DNA of 64,000 nucleotides, from the NCBI RefSeq assembly GCF_932274485.2, contig NC_065887.2:10760001-10824000 (forward strand), read 5' to 3'. Under the pieces are notes generated by a model. The model did no database searches. It was not told where the DNA came from and saw only the letters and a list, made by a program, of their open reading frames with translations. How positions within the stretch are numbered: the first letter of the stretch is position 1; every line of letters starts with the position of its first letter. A program made the position numbers and the translations under genes. Source of the stretch: Patella vulgata (lineage: Eukaryota > Mollusca > Gastropoda > Patellidae). Positions 32,101 to 38,236 of the stretch are shown one piece after another.

Positions 32101-34989
32101 AATCCCTCTCTCTAGATAATATACATACATAATATTAAAACAAAGGAACAAAATGGGTGTATATACACAGGTAAAATGGCAAACACATACATAAATATAT
32201 GTAAATACATATATCATGAGACGGATGGCAATGTACAATATATATTATAAGTTACATCATACGTAAATTTAAAACTAATATTGTAAATTAAAAGAATTAA
32301 TAAGCAAGATTAAAATCTGTTTGACATGTCAATAAACTTGTGGACTTGATTAAAAATATTGTCCTCCTGCATTATAATATTTGTAGTTATTACGCATTTT
32401 ATTTTTGTAAGTCGTGTTTCAACACAAAATCTTAAAATAATACATATCACGCTTTAACAAGATGCGCCATCTTTACTTCAAACGATCCAATTAAAACATT
32501 CTATAGTTTATAAAATGATGGGGGAAAACAAGGATACAAATAGTGTTTTATTGCGCCTGTTAATATAATGAGTTATATATAGTGTTTGTTGGAGGACATG
32601 CTGGATATATACATACAAGTTGTTCATCAGGTTAGATGAGGTACAAGTCGACTAAAAGACTACAATTATTCTTTATACAGAAGTTAATCTCGTTCTTTCA
32701 ACTGTCAACATAATTAATGAGACACCATTTACGGAACACGATTCACCGCTTATTTACCTTTTGCCGTAGAATCTATTATCAAACCATACACGGGCCGGAC
32801 AAACGTGTAGAATCAAAAGAGGTTTTTTTTAAAGTTGAGATTTATTGTTATTTAACACGTGTATAAGTTCATGAAAACTTATAATTGATATCAGTCCTAT
32901 ACGGCCAAGGGCGTTTCTTTTGTCGATATCGCCCAAAGTATTGCAAGAAGTGAACGACAAGGCAACAAATGTTGTATATATCTACATTCTACACATTATA
33001 TCCAAATTTTAAATGATTTCATAAAAAAAATGACAAAATTATGGATAATTGAAATTTTGACAACAACGGTCCTACTAATCACCATTAAAGGGACAATAAC
33101 ACTCTTGCTGGCTTGAAATCTCCAGAAAATAAATAATATCTCTATCTAAGTACTGGATGTTTAAGTGTACTACCTGTTGTGTAAATTATCCATTACATCC
33201 TATTTTACTTGTCCAGAGGGTTCGAAAATATTTTTAAATCGAAGTTTCATTTGAAAAGGTTTACGTTAGACGTTTCAAACTATTATGTTGAATTTTTCAA
33301 AATTTTTAAATAAGGTGTGTTAAGATGAAATTTGTATCATCAATTAATTGAAATATTCTAAAATAGTACCATTTGTTGACCAGAATAAAGATTGGGACAT
33401 ATTATTCAGTTACAACAAGAGTGGTATTGAGCCTTTAAGAGCGTTTTTTTTTTTGAATATTGCCCAAAGTATTGCAGAGCCCAAAGGTTTGCAAAAGGTT
33501 ACCGACAATGAAAGATATGTAATAGATATGCATATTCTACACTTCATATTCAAAATGTAAATGATTTTATAAAAAAAATAAAAAGAACAATGGATAATTG
33601 AAATTTTGAAAAAAGCCGCCCTGCTATAGTCACTGACAAAAACCGACAATAGCGTTTCTTTTTTATAATTATTTCGATTCCACATCGCCATCTTGGTTTT
33701 ATGGCAGTGTTCATCCATACAGTGACTGTTTTATGGGTGGTGGATTTTCAAATGAAATGGAGTTTAACGTCCTACTGTTCTGGGAGCCACGGTGGCTAAG
33801 TGGGTAAGACGCTGGCTCGCTAGCCTGGAGGTCGGGTGTTCGATCCCTGCATTGGCCGAGAAAGTTCATCTGGATTTTCCGACGTGGTTTCCCCTTGTCA
33901 GTGGTGCAGAACGGAGAGCCTAACAAGGACAGTTGTCTAGTCTTTCGGATGAGACGAAAAACCGTGGTCCCGTGTATACATTGGAATGCACGTAAAAGAT
34001 CCCTTGGCAGTTGGAATTCGATATAAGAGTAGGCGGTAGTGCCGCTGCCCGGGCAAAATTTCCCTCATAGCACACTGTATGGCGTATGCCCGTCTTCATT
34101 AGCCCAGTAGTAGGACGTTAAACCCCATTTCATTTTATTTCATTTCCTACTGTTTTGCCCAGACTGGGCCTTGAAGACGGACATACACCATACATTGTTC
34201 TATGAGGGTAATTTTGCACAAACAGGGGCGCTGTGGCCTACTCTTATATCGAATTCCAACTGCCAAGGGATCTTTAACGTGCACGCCAATGTGTACACGG
34301 GACCTCGGTTTTTCGTCCCATCCGAACAACTAGGTGGATTGTCAATCTGCAGTATACATAACGGACGAAACTTGGCGTTACAGTTGTGGCATATAAAGAT
34401 GACTTGAAATGGTGTTTAACGTCATATTGTTCGGTTCGGACTGAGCCTTGAGGACGGGAATACACCATACATTGTTCTATGAGGGAAATATTGCACAAAC
34501 AGCGGCGCTGTGGCCTACTCTTATATCGAATTCCAACTGCGAAGGGATTCTTTACGTGTACACCAGTATTTATACCTACCTCGGTTTTTCGTCCTTCCGA
34601 ACAACATGGAGGATTGTCAATCGGCAGCATATATAATATAACGGAACCCGTCGTTTCATTTGTGATATATAAAGATAGTGGTAGAAAATATTTGTTTAAA
34701 ACTACATATTTGTGTGTTTGTCTGTTTCAGTGCGATTGATTGGGAATATTTTCAAGTGGGTCCAGATCATTACCTTATTGTCTCGAACGCCCAGAACGGT
34801 GGTAGTCCCGATCAACACACCAGTATTATTTATAGATGGCAGGGTATGGAGAAGTTTGTGGCCGTCCATCGTTTAATCACCCCGGCAACTGCCGACTGGG
34901 AAATCTTTACTGATAAAAAAGATATTTACCTCATTTATGCTAATGCTAAAGACACTACCTCACAAGTTCTTAAAGTCAAGTTCGTGTAG
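11208..34989 (+). CDS. TSPEAR: TSPEAR-like secreted protein, complete gene, nine coding exons
   Basis: Coding exons: 11208-11307, 20431-20960, 21795-21906, 22909-23046, 23633-23877, 25840-26026, 27252-27481, 31534-31721 and 34731-34989, ending in TAG. All junctions have GT and AG, and intron phases match (1,0,1,1,0,1,0,2), giving 662 codons. Residues 1-20 form a signal peptide (VFIVAMLFGSSS core). Residues about 34-235 form a TSPN/laminin-G-like sandwich ending in LLKDVIFVPGADA. Residues about 310-662 hold seven EAR (EPTP) repeats with the pattern D-x-x-x-F-x-(8-12)-L-x-V-A-N and later S-x-I-Y/F-x-W. This order and length match the vertebrate TSPEAR family (about 670 residues, seven EARs). 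EAR repeats are known to build a seven-bladed propeller used in extracellular binding. The ATG follows a strong acceptor-like TTTGTTTCAG, so a non-coding 5' exon probably lies upstream. Intron 1 is about 9 kb. The molluscan role is unknown. Confidence 0.88.
11475..11650 (+). mobile_element. LINE 3' end, 5'-truncated, with (AAT)n tail
   Basis: A short frame reads AAKMWNDLPKTLRESFSIQR and then FVVNALRNTYV and a stop. This is the typical W-N-x-L-P C-terminus of CR1/Jockey-type non-LTR reverse transcriptases. It is followed by AGCGCTATATAAATC and an AAT microsatellite, a common 3' end of such LINEs. It lies within intron 1 of the TSPEAR-like gene. Confidence 0.72.
11651..12614. other. TSPEAR-like intron 1, unannotated part
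   Basis: Frames of 60-70 codons occur here but lack matching splice borders; a (CA)n tract stands at 12541-12556. Confidence 0.55.
12615..12840 (+). mobile_element. SINE-A 3' half
   Basis: GTCGTTCGGATCGTATTGGC to AGAACATTAAACCCCATTTC, with a small internal duplication around GTCGTAGCGCCG. Confidence 0.82.
13356..13803 (-). mobile_element. SINE-A, full length, with a tandemly repeated tRNA-like head
   Basis: It begins with the tail AAATGAAATGGGGGTTAACG and ends in the head. The head end (GGATCCCC-TAGTTAGTGAGCCAC and CTTACTCA-TAG-CCACC) occurs about three times in tandem at 13677-13803. Confidence 0.82.
13846..14150 (-). mobile_element. SINE-A, nearly full length
   Basis: GAAATAGGGTTTTACGTCCC to the B-box complement GGGATCGAACCCGGTACCTC and ATTAGTGATCCATAACTCG. 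Confidence 0.82.
14151..14814. other. TSPEAR-like intron 1, unannotated part
   Basis: Nothing recognised beyond homopolymer runs. Confidence 0.55.
14815..14893. repeat. Short dispersed repeat
   Basis: GTCTGCGATATCACCTCGAT plus GGAAGCGGACGTAAAATAC. Related pieces stand at 24668-24720 and 63690-63728 in the opposite sense (GTCCGCTTCCAC-GAGGTGATATCGCAGACA). Element type unknown. Confidence 0.7.
14905..15415. repeat. Degenerate ~25-bp minisatellite
   Basis: Many diverged units of the form AAAGTACAACGAAAATTGTT followed by CGCATA. The high divergence suggests an old array. Confidence 0.85.
15423..15560. mobile_element. MITE family 1, short internally deleted copy
   Basis: Both ends are present (CTGATTAAAACACAG and TATTTTAATC) with TTTCGTTTCGTTTTTTATAG, but only about 138 bases long: the middle is missing. 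Confidence 0.82.
15838..16118. repeat. 19-20-bp degenerate minisatellite
   Basis: Units such as AAACTCAACGTTATCAAACT and GAATGAAACACAACGTTAT repeat about 14 times. The common core is ACAACGTTA or TCAACGTTA. Confidence 0.9.
16119..17037. other. TSPEAR-like intron 1, unannotated part
   Basis: A (GT)n tract at about 16176-16198; otherwise nothing recognised. Confidence 0.55.
17038..17450 (-). mobile_element. SINE-A fragment split by a SINE-B
   Basis: AAAATGAAACGGGGTTTAAC up to GACTGGGCTAATGG, then, after the SINE-B, TGGGCTAATGGAGACAAACA to ACTACTTCCTACTCTTATTT. Confidence 0.88.
17090..17366 (-). mobile_element. SINE-B, full length, inserted in SINE-A
   Basis: It runs from the (GA)n tail and ATGGGGTTTAACGTCCACTC to the head complement GCTAACCATTCAGCCATCCA. 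The direct repeat TGGGCTAATGGAGA stands on both sides. Confidence 0.9.
17455..17732 (-). mobile_element. SINE-B, second insertion with long (GA)n tail
   Basis: GAGAGA tract, GACTAACATATGGTTCAATA, GGAGGAAACCGGGAGACCCG, GCGCGCAATTGCTAACCATT. AATTCAACAAAA / GAATTCAAAAAC flank it as an imperfect target duplication. Confidence 0.88.
17768..18060 (-). mobile_element. SINE-A, strongly diverged
   Basis: GGGGTTTATCGTCCTACGAG, AAGGGATCTTTAACGTGCTT, CACCACTGACAATAGGAAAT, CTTGTTCAGCCAACGCC. Confidence 0.72.
18061..19017. other. TSPEAR-like intron 1, unannotated part
   Basis: No repeat or coding motif seen. Confidence 0.55.
19018..19330. mobile_element. MITE family 4, diverged copy
   Basis: It starts TTAAACATGCATTATGCAAG, contains TTAGACATTAATTAACTTAT and ATCTCGGTTCAGAGTAAAAT. 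The far end is not clearly bounded. Confidence 0.65.
19888..20309. mobile_element. MITE family 1, long copy with duplicated 5' end
   Basis: Terminal inverted repeats: left CTGATTAAAATACA, right TGTATTTTAAT, followed inward by TTTCGTTTCGTTTTTTATAG and its complement. The first 67 bases inside are present twice. No coding capacity. The element ends about 120 bases before exon 2 of the TSPEAR-like gene. Confidence 0.85.
20431..20960 (+). CDS. TSPEAR: TSPEAR-like exon 2: TSPN/laminin-G-like domain
   Basis: Phase 1 to phase 0. It encodes 177 residues with alternating beta-strand-like segments: GVSVTYDP near the start, EEFSFFFVYQYKVKP, then LLSLVDEE and DDSYWHTIGFSVSGKNV, typical of TSPN sandwiches. 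Two cysteines near the end (TIDCRM, ARCHS) are candidates for a disulfide. Confidence 0.85.
21000..21226 (+). mobile_element. SINE-B, 5'-truncated, with target-site duplication
   Basis: It starts CGTGACAAGGAGTAGGGTCG and ends in (CT)n. CTTACCACGGTC precedes and follows it. It lies about 40 bases after the exon 2 donor of the TSPEAR-like gene. Confidence 0.9.
21240..21794. other. TSPEAR-like intron 2, remainder
   Basis: No repeat family recognised after the SINE-B. Confidence 0.55.
21795..21906 (+). CDS. TSPEAR: TSPEAR-like exon 3: end of TSPN domain
   Basis: Phase 0 to phase 1. It encodes GLLKDVIFVPGADAAVRACP, the typical closing strand of TSPN domains, followed by a Pro-rich linker. Confidence 0.85.
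21955..22865. repeat. 27-bp satellite filling TSPEAR-like intron 3
   Basis: About 33 copies of ACAACAGTAAGAATTCATTA plus TTTCGAT, with variants GGCTATTTCGCTACAACAGC. The intron (21907-22908) is almost wholly made of the array. The period is a multiple of 3, so long open frames appear on both strands, but none is in phase with the gene throughout. Confidence 0.95.
22909..23046 (+). CDS. TSPEAR: TSPEAR-like exon 4: linker
   Basis: Phase 1 to phase 1. It encodes a 46-residue segment with two cysteines (GSVCTW, IKVCVNG) between the TSPN domain and the first EAR repeat. The acceptor is TTACTTTTAG and the donor is GTATGT. Confidence 0.8.
23412..23605 (+). mobile_element. SINE-B upstream of TSPEAR-like exon 5
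   Basis: GGTTAGCGCATGCGCGTTGT, GTGGTTTCGATTCCCCGGTT, AAGCGAATTATTGAAATAAA. The end lies within 30 bases of the exon acceptor. Confidence 0.86.
23633..23877 (+). CDS. TSPEAR: TSPEAR-like exon 5: EAR repeat 1 and start of 2
   Basis: Phase 1 to phase 0. It contains IDVTVFHLPGEGMFAAFANN and HSVIFKWIDGRFEFYQKL, one EAR blade, and opens the second with CEFFQIKNQ. Confidence 0.85.
24017..24182. mobile_element. MITE family 5, second copy
   Basis: Arms AAGGCCAGCGCAATTTTTGT and ATGACGAAATTTGAGCTGGC, inner GAGATGTAAA / TTTAAATCTCG. The core has GGTTAGGG, AAGGTTAGGGTAAGC and CAGGGTTAGGGTTGGG. Confidence 0.78.
24413..24780 (+). mobile_element. SINE-A with head, tail disturbed by another repeat
   Basis: GGTGGGAGCCGTGGTGGCTC and GGGTCGATCCCCGTGTTGG mark the head. 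The body reaches AGCTCAGTTGGAGCAGAAAA. Then a (TG)n run and GTCCGCTTCCACTGAGGTGA intervene before GGGACGTTAAACCTCATTTT. Confidence 0.8.
24794..25310. repeat. Possible inverted-repeat element
   Basis: CCACCAGGAGGCAGACCACC-ATTAATTT near the left and AAATTTAATGGTGGTCTGCT-TTCACCAGG near the right are imperfect complements. Between them no coding sequence is seen. It may be a MITE; no second copy is in the window. Confidence 0.4.
25320..25839. other. TSPEAR-like intron 5, remainder
   Basis: A poly(C)/poly(A) run at about 25411-25447; otherwise nothing. Confidence 0.55.
25840..26026 (+). CDS. TSPEAR: TSPEAR-like exon 6: EAR repeats 2-3
   Basis: Phase 0 to phase 1. It reads FFLAVANYGNST, then STIFRWHRRRKKF and FEYFEIDGDHYLAVANHAEG. 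A second AG at 25851-25852 could also act as acceptor, but only the upstream one at 25838-25839 restores the FFLAVAN motif. Confidence 0.87.
26064..26361 (-). mobile_element. SINE-B, full length, inserted beside SINE-A
   Basis: (GA)n, GGGATTTAACGTCCACTCGT to GTGCTAACCATTCGGCCCCC. GTGAGTAAG stands on both sides, the likely target duplication. Confidence 0.9.
26362..26668 (+). mobile_element. SINE-A abutting a SINE-B
   Basis: It starts inside the head (GTGAGTAAGACGTTGGCTCG) because a SINE-B lies directly upstream. The 3' end is AGGATGTTAAACACCATTTT. Confidence 0.85.
26714..27066. mobile_element. MITE family 1, inverted copy
   Basis: Termini CAATCTGATTAAA and TTTTAATGAGATTG are complementary. 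The interior is the reverse complement of the copy at 19.9 kb. Confidence 0.85.
27118..27236 (+). mobile_element. SINE-A 3' fragment just upstream of TSPEAR-like exon 7
   Basis: TAGTGCCGCTGTCCGGGCAA to GGACGTTAAACCCCATTTC. The end is only about 16 bases from the exon acceptor. Confidence 0.88.
27252..27481 (+). CDS. TSPEAR: TSPEAR-like exon 7: EAR repeats 3-4
   Basis: Phase 1 to phase 0. It encodes SSIYQWNKEKKQFEEKQTI, then DWTHFTVDGFHFLVVANAFN and VIYFWQNGQLVQF. The donor is GTCAGT. Confidence 0.87.
28020..28283 (+). mobile_element. SINE-A, headless
   Basis: TTTTCCCTTGCCAGTGGTGC to ACCGTATTTCATTTCATTTC. Confidence 0.86.
28525..28845. mobile_element. MITE family 2, interrupted copy
   Basis: It starts GCTAGGTTCCCACTATC and shares CGTGGTTTTAATCGT and TGTTGATCGTATCGAAACGT. 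The right part (GGGACAACTCTATCGTAACG) is separated by a small unrelated insertion at 28689-28825. The right terminus is missing. Confidence 0.82.
28689..28825. mobile_element. Small C-rich TIR element inserted in MITE family 2
   Basis: The ends CAGGCCCGGCGGA and TCCGCCGGCCCTG are near-complementary and two poly(C) runs stand inside. Comparison with the complete copy at 57.1 kb shows that the flanks (GACTAAA / TAGGGACAA) were once contiguous. Confidence 0.7.
28858..28990 (+). mobile_element. SINE-B, 5' half
   Basis: GTGGATGACCGAATGGTTAG, GTGGTTTCGAATCCCCGGTT, GTCCAACCTCGCGGGTTTTT. The 3' half is absent. Confidence 0.87.
28991..29436. other. TSPEAR-like intron 7, unannotated part
   Basis: No family recognised. 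Confidence 0.5.
29437..29748 (+). mobile_element. SINE-A with head, lacking the tail
   Basis: GGGTGCCGAGGTGGCTAAGT, CCCGTGTTCGATCCTGG, CACACATT-type body, ending CATAGCATACTGTATGGCAC. Confidence 0.86.
30177..30583. mobile_element. MITE family 4, ~400-bp copy
   Basis: Imperfect inverted ends TTTAAAGATACATTATG and CATAATGCATGTTTAA. The interior has GACATCGAGAGTTTATTATG and AATTAATGTCTAATT. Confidence 0.75.
30915..31198 (-). mobile_element. SINE-B, full length, with small duplication
   Basis: GGGTTTAACGTCCACTCGAC; CGACACAAACTAGGT is present twice. It ends GCTAACCATTCGGCCCCCCC. Confidence 0.88.
31300..31372 (+). mobile_element. Possible Penelope-like element end with hammerhead-like motif
   Basis: GATAAG and CTTATC can pair around AGAATA, followed directly by GAAACGTCG and soon AATAAA. 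A hairpin, GAAAC and GTC in this order resembles the hammerhead-like termini of Penelope-like elements, but the expected CTGATGA core is degenerate (TTGATAA). Fragment only. Confidence 0.35.
31452..31486 (-). mobile_element. SINE-B tail stub
   Basis: GAGGGAGAGAAATGGGATTT, AACGTCCAC only, about 45 bases before TSPEAR-like exon 8. Confidence 0.75.
31534..31721 (+). CDS. TSPEAR: TSPEAR-like exon 8: EAR repeat 5
   Basis: Phase 0 to phase 2. It encodes DVEWFTINGDIFLAIANAFN and STIYKLNKDKKIFEKYQSI. The donor GTTGGT is weak but its phase fits the next exon. Confidence 0.83.
31860..32010 (+). mobile_element. MITE family 1, 3'-truncated copy
   Basis: It starts CAATCTGATTAAAACACAGA, contains AGGATCTGGAAGTGTTGTTA, then loses similarity before a poly(T) tract. 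Confidence 0.8.
32011..32889. other. TSPEAR-like intron 8, unannotated part
   Basis: AT-rich; a poly(T) run at 32020-32040. No motif seen. Confidence 0.5.
32890..33075. repeat. Diverged repeat, copy 1
   Basis: It shares GCCCAAAGTATTGCA, CATTCTACAC and ATGGATAATTGAAATTTTGA, in the same order, with 33425-33620. Family unknown. Confidence 0.75.
33425..33620. repeat. Diverged repeat, copy 2
   Basis: Matches 32890-33075 in the same order and orientation, about 535 bases downstream. Confidence 0.75.
33750..33782 (-). mobile_element. SINE-A, 3' part of the interrupted older copy
   Basis: AAATGAAATGGAGTTTAACG starts a minus-strand SINE-A that resumes at 34146 after the younger insertion. Confidence 0.85.
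33783..34145 (+). mobile_element. SINE-A, full length, with target-site duplication
   Basis: Reference copy. The tRNA-like head starts GGAGCCACGGTGGCTAAGTG (A-box-like TGGCTAAGTGGG) with B-box-like GTGTTCGATCCC. The body has GACGAAAAACCGTGGTCCCG and GGCAGTTGGAATTCGATATA. The 3' end is GGACGTTAAACCCCATTTC followed by (ATTTC)n. It interrupts an older minus-strand SINE-A; CCTACTGTTCTG / CCTACTGTTTTG repeats at both ends. Confidence 0.92.
34157..34345 (-). mobile_element. SINE-A, remainder of the interrupted older copy
   Basis: It continues GACTGGGCCTTGAAGACGG to TTTTTCGTCCCATCCGAACA. It has no head. Confidence 0.85.
34407..34610 (-). mobile_element. SINE-A in the second unit of the segmental duplication
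   Basis: GAAATGGTGTTTAACGTC through TCGGTTTTTCGTCCTTCCGA. Headless, as in the first unit. Confidence 0.85.
34731..34989 (+). CDS. TSPEAR: TSPEAR-like exon 9: EAR repeats 6-7 and stop
   Basis: Phase 2 to stop TAG at 34987-34989. It encodes DWEYFQVGPDHYLIVSNAQN, SIIYRWQGMEKFVAVHRL and DWEIFTDKKDIYLIYANAKD. The last blade is short and ends QVLKVKFV, without the W-containing strand. Confidence 0.87.
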
Positions 34990-35161
34990 CCGCCATTATA
35001 TCGTGCCAGGGTCGGATTAAGCTTGGGTGAGGCCCTTAGTTGAAAATGCAACTGGGACCCTTGCATCAACATATTCTGGTCAATGTCCATCAAACTCACA
35101 CAAATACAATTTGTATATCAGTATGGTAGATAGATTTAATTGGCACATACATATACAACAT

Positions 35162-35167
35162 AATAAA
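35162..35167 (+). terminator. Candidate poly(A) signal of the TSPEAR-like gene
   Basis: AATAAA lies 173 bases after the stop codon, in AT-rich DNA. The hexamer is common by chance at this base composition, so the call is tentative. Confidence 0.3.
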
Positions 35168-35270
35168 TCACATATTTATTTATGATACAAAGGTTTTTTT
35201 TAAAACTAATGTGGGGGCCCCTTTAATATTAACAACGGGCATTATATAAGAATATTGAAAGTATCATAGC

Positions 35271-35664
35271 TTAAAGATACATTATTCAAGAGCTAAATTT
35301 GTCTACTGCAGGACTTTTTTCAGGTCGTAAATGCAAGTTATATAAATTATTAATTAGACATTGAAATTTTATTAACGTGACAAGGTCATACTCAACTCTC
35401 GATGCCGTTGGGTACTCGAGATTTTAACTAGATTAGAACGGTTCGGCCATTTAATGATTTAATTTAAAAATGGAGAAGTGATGCAAAGGCTCGAATATAC
35501 CAGTACCGTGGTTACGATATTAAACAATCAATGCACACATCTGGTCAAAACTACAAACAGTAATAACATGACTGAGAATAAAGAAATTTTGCATTATCTG
35601 TTTTTGAACTATAATAGCAAGAATCCCAGCTTTTTATCTAAATTTTATATAATGTATCTTTATA
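35271..35664. mobile_element. MITE family 4, second ~400-bp copy
   Basis: Inverted ends TTAAAGATACATTAT and ATAATGTATCTTTA. The interior is the reverse complement of the 30.2-kb copy (TTAATTAGACATT, CTCAACTCTCGATGCC). Confidence 0.78.
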
Positions 35665-35762
35665 AACTGTTAGAATTAGTAAGATAAAAATCTTAGTTAT
35701 GAAAAATTCTTCGGGCTTGCATTGACTTATATTACCACTTTAAAGTATTTCTAGTTGCCAGG

Positions 35763-36310
35763 TTCCATGTTCCCAAAGCATTCTCAGACTTAAGTTAAGA
35801 ATTTACTCAACTTCCAATCACTGTTTATGAGAAATATCTTTGATCCAGAAACACAAAACTTTGCACATAGTTTCTTATTGATGTATTTGATACATTAAAA
35901 CATCAAAAGTTTTATAAAGAGCAATATTTTAGTTAAAATAAAGCGAACAATTTTGAGTAAATTCTTAACTTATGTTAGGTTCCCACTGTCGTCCAATGCG
36001 TTACTTTAAGATTGTCCCTATTGAATCCACGATATGGTACGTGCAGATACGTTCTGATATGGTACGTGCAGATACGTTCTGATATGTTTCGATACAATCG
36101 ACACGATTGCTACGACTGGCCTCAATATGTGATAAGACGTGACACGATCACCACGATTACTCCAAAATTAAAACCACGATTTCATTTCTTGCAAGAGTCG
36201 TGATAGTGGGAACCTGGTACGATCACCACGATTACTCCACGATTAAAACCACGATTTCAGTCACAGCACCTAGCGTTAATTCTGAGAATGTTTTGTGAAC
36301 TCGGGGTCAG
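35763..36310. mobile_element. MITE family 3, copy split by MITE family 2
   Basis: Left GTTCCCAAAGCATTCTCAGA, right GAATGTTTTGTGAACTCGGG. The interior matches 725-949 in reverse (ATCTTTGATCCAGAAACACA). The host element is therefore older than its insertion. Confidence 0.82.
35974..36274. mobile_element. MITE family 2 copy nested in MITE family 3
   Basis: Left end GTTAGGTTCCCACTGTC; an internal AGTGGGAACCTGG at 36205, then a second partial interior up to CACCTAGC. A GATATGGTACGTGCAGATAC unit is duplicated inside. It lies within a family 3 copy at ...TTAACTTA / TTAATTCTG. Confidence 0.82.
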
Positions 36311-36765
36311 ATCTGACTGAAATTAAGAATCACATATTAATCATTATCACGTGACACGTCATTATATTTTCATTCCGTACAAAATTATATTATGTAATTT
36401 ATCAAATCTTCAGAAATTCATTTTACATTATTCTAAATATTTCATATGTATTATATTATTATATTATTTCCTTTTTTATATTAGAATCTTTTATTAATGT
36501 TTAATTTTTTTTATATTATATCATTTTTATCATTATCTATCTTTATATAGATCTAATATAAATATATTAAAGTATATATAATTTTTGTTTTATGATTGTA
36601 ATAATGTTATTGTGTCAAGAGTTTGGTAACAATACCTGATAGTGGACGGAAGAGAATACCACAGCATTGTAAAGAGCTTTTCCAGTACACGTTGAATTAA
36701 CGACAGAAGGAGGCTTGGACAGCGGCGTTTTCGATACCCGTAACAGTCCCGCCGGTGTTGGGAGG

Positions 36766-36988
36766 TTGAGTGGGCGAATGGCTAACGCGTGTGTGTTGCA
36801 TCTTAAGGTCTGTCATAGAGACAAGTGGCGTGGTTTCGATTCCCCGCGTGTACATGACAAGTTTCCCATCGCCAACGAATTAATGAAATAAAACTGAACA
36901 TATGTTAGTACCGAAATAATGACCTTGTGTGTCTCGAGTATGTTGTCGAGTGGACGTTATATCATCTCTCTCTCTCTCTCTCTCTCCG
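36766..36988 (+). mobile_element. SINE-B with internal deletion
   Basis: GTGGGCGAATGGCTAACGCG, GTGGTTTCGATTCCCCGCGT, then AACGAATTAATGAAATAAAA and a (CT)n tail. Confidence 0.86.
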
Positions 36989-37435
36989 ACTTTCCTCACA
37001 CACAATGTCGGATTTGCCTTCTTGTGTGCCTCCAAATTTATAGAAAAATTGTGTACGGGACTTTTTGGTTTTGAGTATATTATATAATAAAATACATGCT
37101 TTACGCTTGACACAAGGTTATACGGCGGCACGCGACTACCGAGTTTCGGTGAGCTCCCAGATACCTGTGGGATCTAGGTCAATAACCTACTATGCCTATT
37201 GATAAATCCGACCCTCTGGGAGTCGACATGGCATATGTAGTTTTCCTTCACCGTCCACATCGGGACTCGAACCGGAAAATTCTAGTAGTGAGACCAATGC
37301 CCATCTGTTCGACCACCGCGACCCCCGAACAAATTGGAATAGGGCCTGTAAAATAAGAAACGGTAATTTCTCGGCTTGCGACGATATTGCGAAGATTGAT
37401 TCTGTGGTTTTAACTAATCATTTAAAAAAAAAGTG
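36989..37435. other. Intergenic, unannotated
   Basis: Contains GGGACTCGAACCGGAAAATT and ACCAATGCCCATCTGTTCGA near 37262, which resembles the complement of another tRNA-like SINE head, but no full element is seen. Confidence 0.4.
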
Positions 37436-37772
37436 TGAATGAAATGGAGTTTAACGCTCTACTGTTCTGCTCCGAACTGGGCTAATGAAGACGGGCATAC
37501 TCCATACAGTGTGCTATGAGGGAAATTTTGCCCGGACAGCGGCACTACGGCCTACTCTTATATCGAATTCCAACTGTCAAGGGATCTTTTACGTGCACAG
37601 GACCTCGGTTGCTCGTCCCATCCGAACGACTAGACAGCTGTCCTTGTCAGGCCCTCCGTCCTGCATCACTGACAAGGGAGAATCGCGCCGGAAAATCTGG
37701 ATGAACTTTCTCGGCCAATGCAGAGATCGAACACCCGAGCTCTAGGCTAGCGAGCCAGCGTCTTACCCACTT
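37436..37772 (-). mobile_element. SINE-A, nearly full length
   Basis: GAATGAAATGGAGTTTAACG to GCCAATGCAGAGATCGAACA and GCGAGCCAGCGTCTTACCCA. Confidence 0.9.
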
Positions 37773-38082
37773 AGACTTAAAAAAGACAATCAAATAAATA
37801 CCAGACAGACACCTATAGGGTCAGCTGTCTTCTATAAGAAATAACATGATTTTCAAGCCCACTTAAACGTGATAAGAGATTAAGGCGGATTAAGATATCT
37901 ATATACATACATGTAACTGATTTAACTTATCATATATCCACCGTGTCTTAATCTCTGTGTACATGATTTGTAATCCCTTTCGTTCAATGATATACTTGTT
38001 GTCTGGGTGGTTAAACCGTCATCACATTTAGAATCTGGGTCAAAGCTTGTACATGTATTATGTTTATCAACTTGTCCTTAAG

Positions 38083-38201
38083 TTGGATGGCCGAATGGCT
38101 AGCGCGTGCACGTTCAATCATAAGGTCTGGCATTGAGTCAAATGGGGTGGTTTCGATTTCTCGGTTGTACGTGACAAGGATTAGGGTCGCCTGTGCATTA
38201 A

Positions 38202-38234
<33 letters not shown>
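38083..38234 (+). mobile_element. SINE-B with large internal deletion
   Basis: TTGGATGGCCGAATGGCTAG, GATTAGGGTCGCCTGTGCAT, directly TTAAACCTCTCTCTC. The centre is missing. Confidence 0.87.

Positions 38235-38236
<2 letters not shown>

Larger units (their letters stand above)
34146..34678. repeat. Tandem segmental duplication (~250 bp x2) next to the last TSPEAR-like exon
   Basis: Two units (34146-34400 and 34407-34678) each hold a minus-strand SINE-A and then GATTGTCAATC-GCA-ATATA and ATATAAAGAT. A younger full-length SINE-A sits within the first unit. Confidence 0.8.

Noticed and set aside
35478-35687. A 69-codon plus-strand frame
   Set aside because: It lies inside a MITE family 4 copy and has no protein motif.
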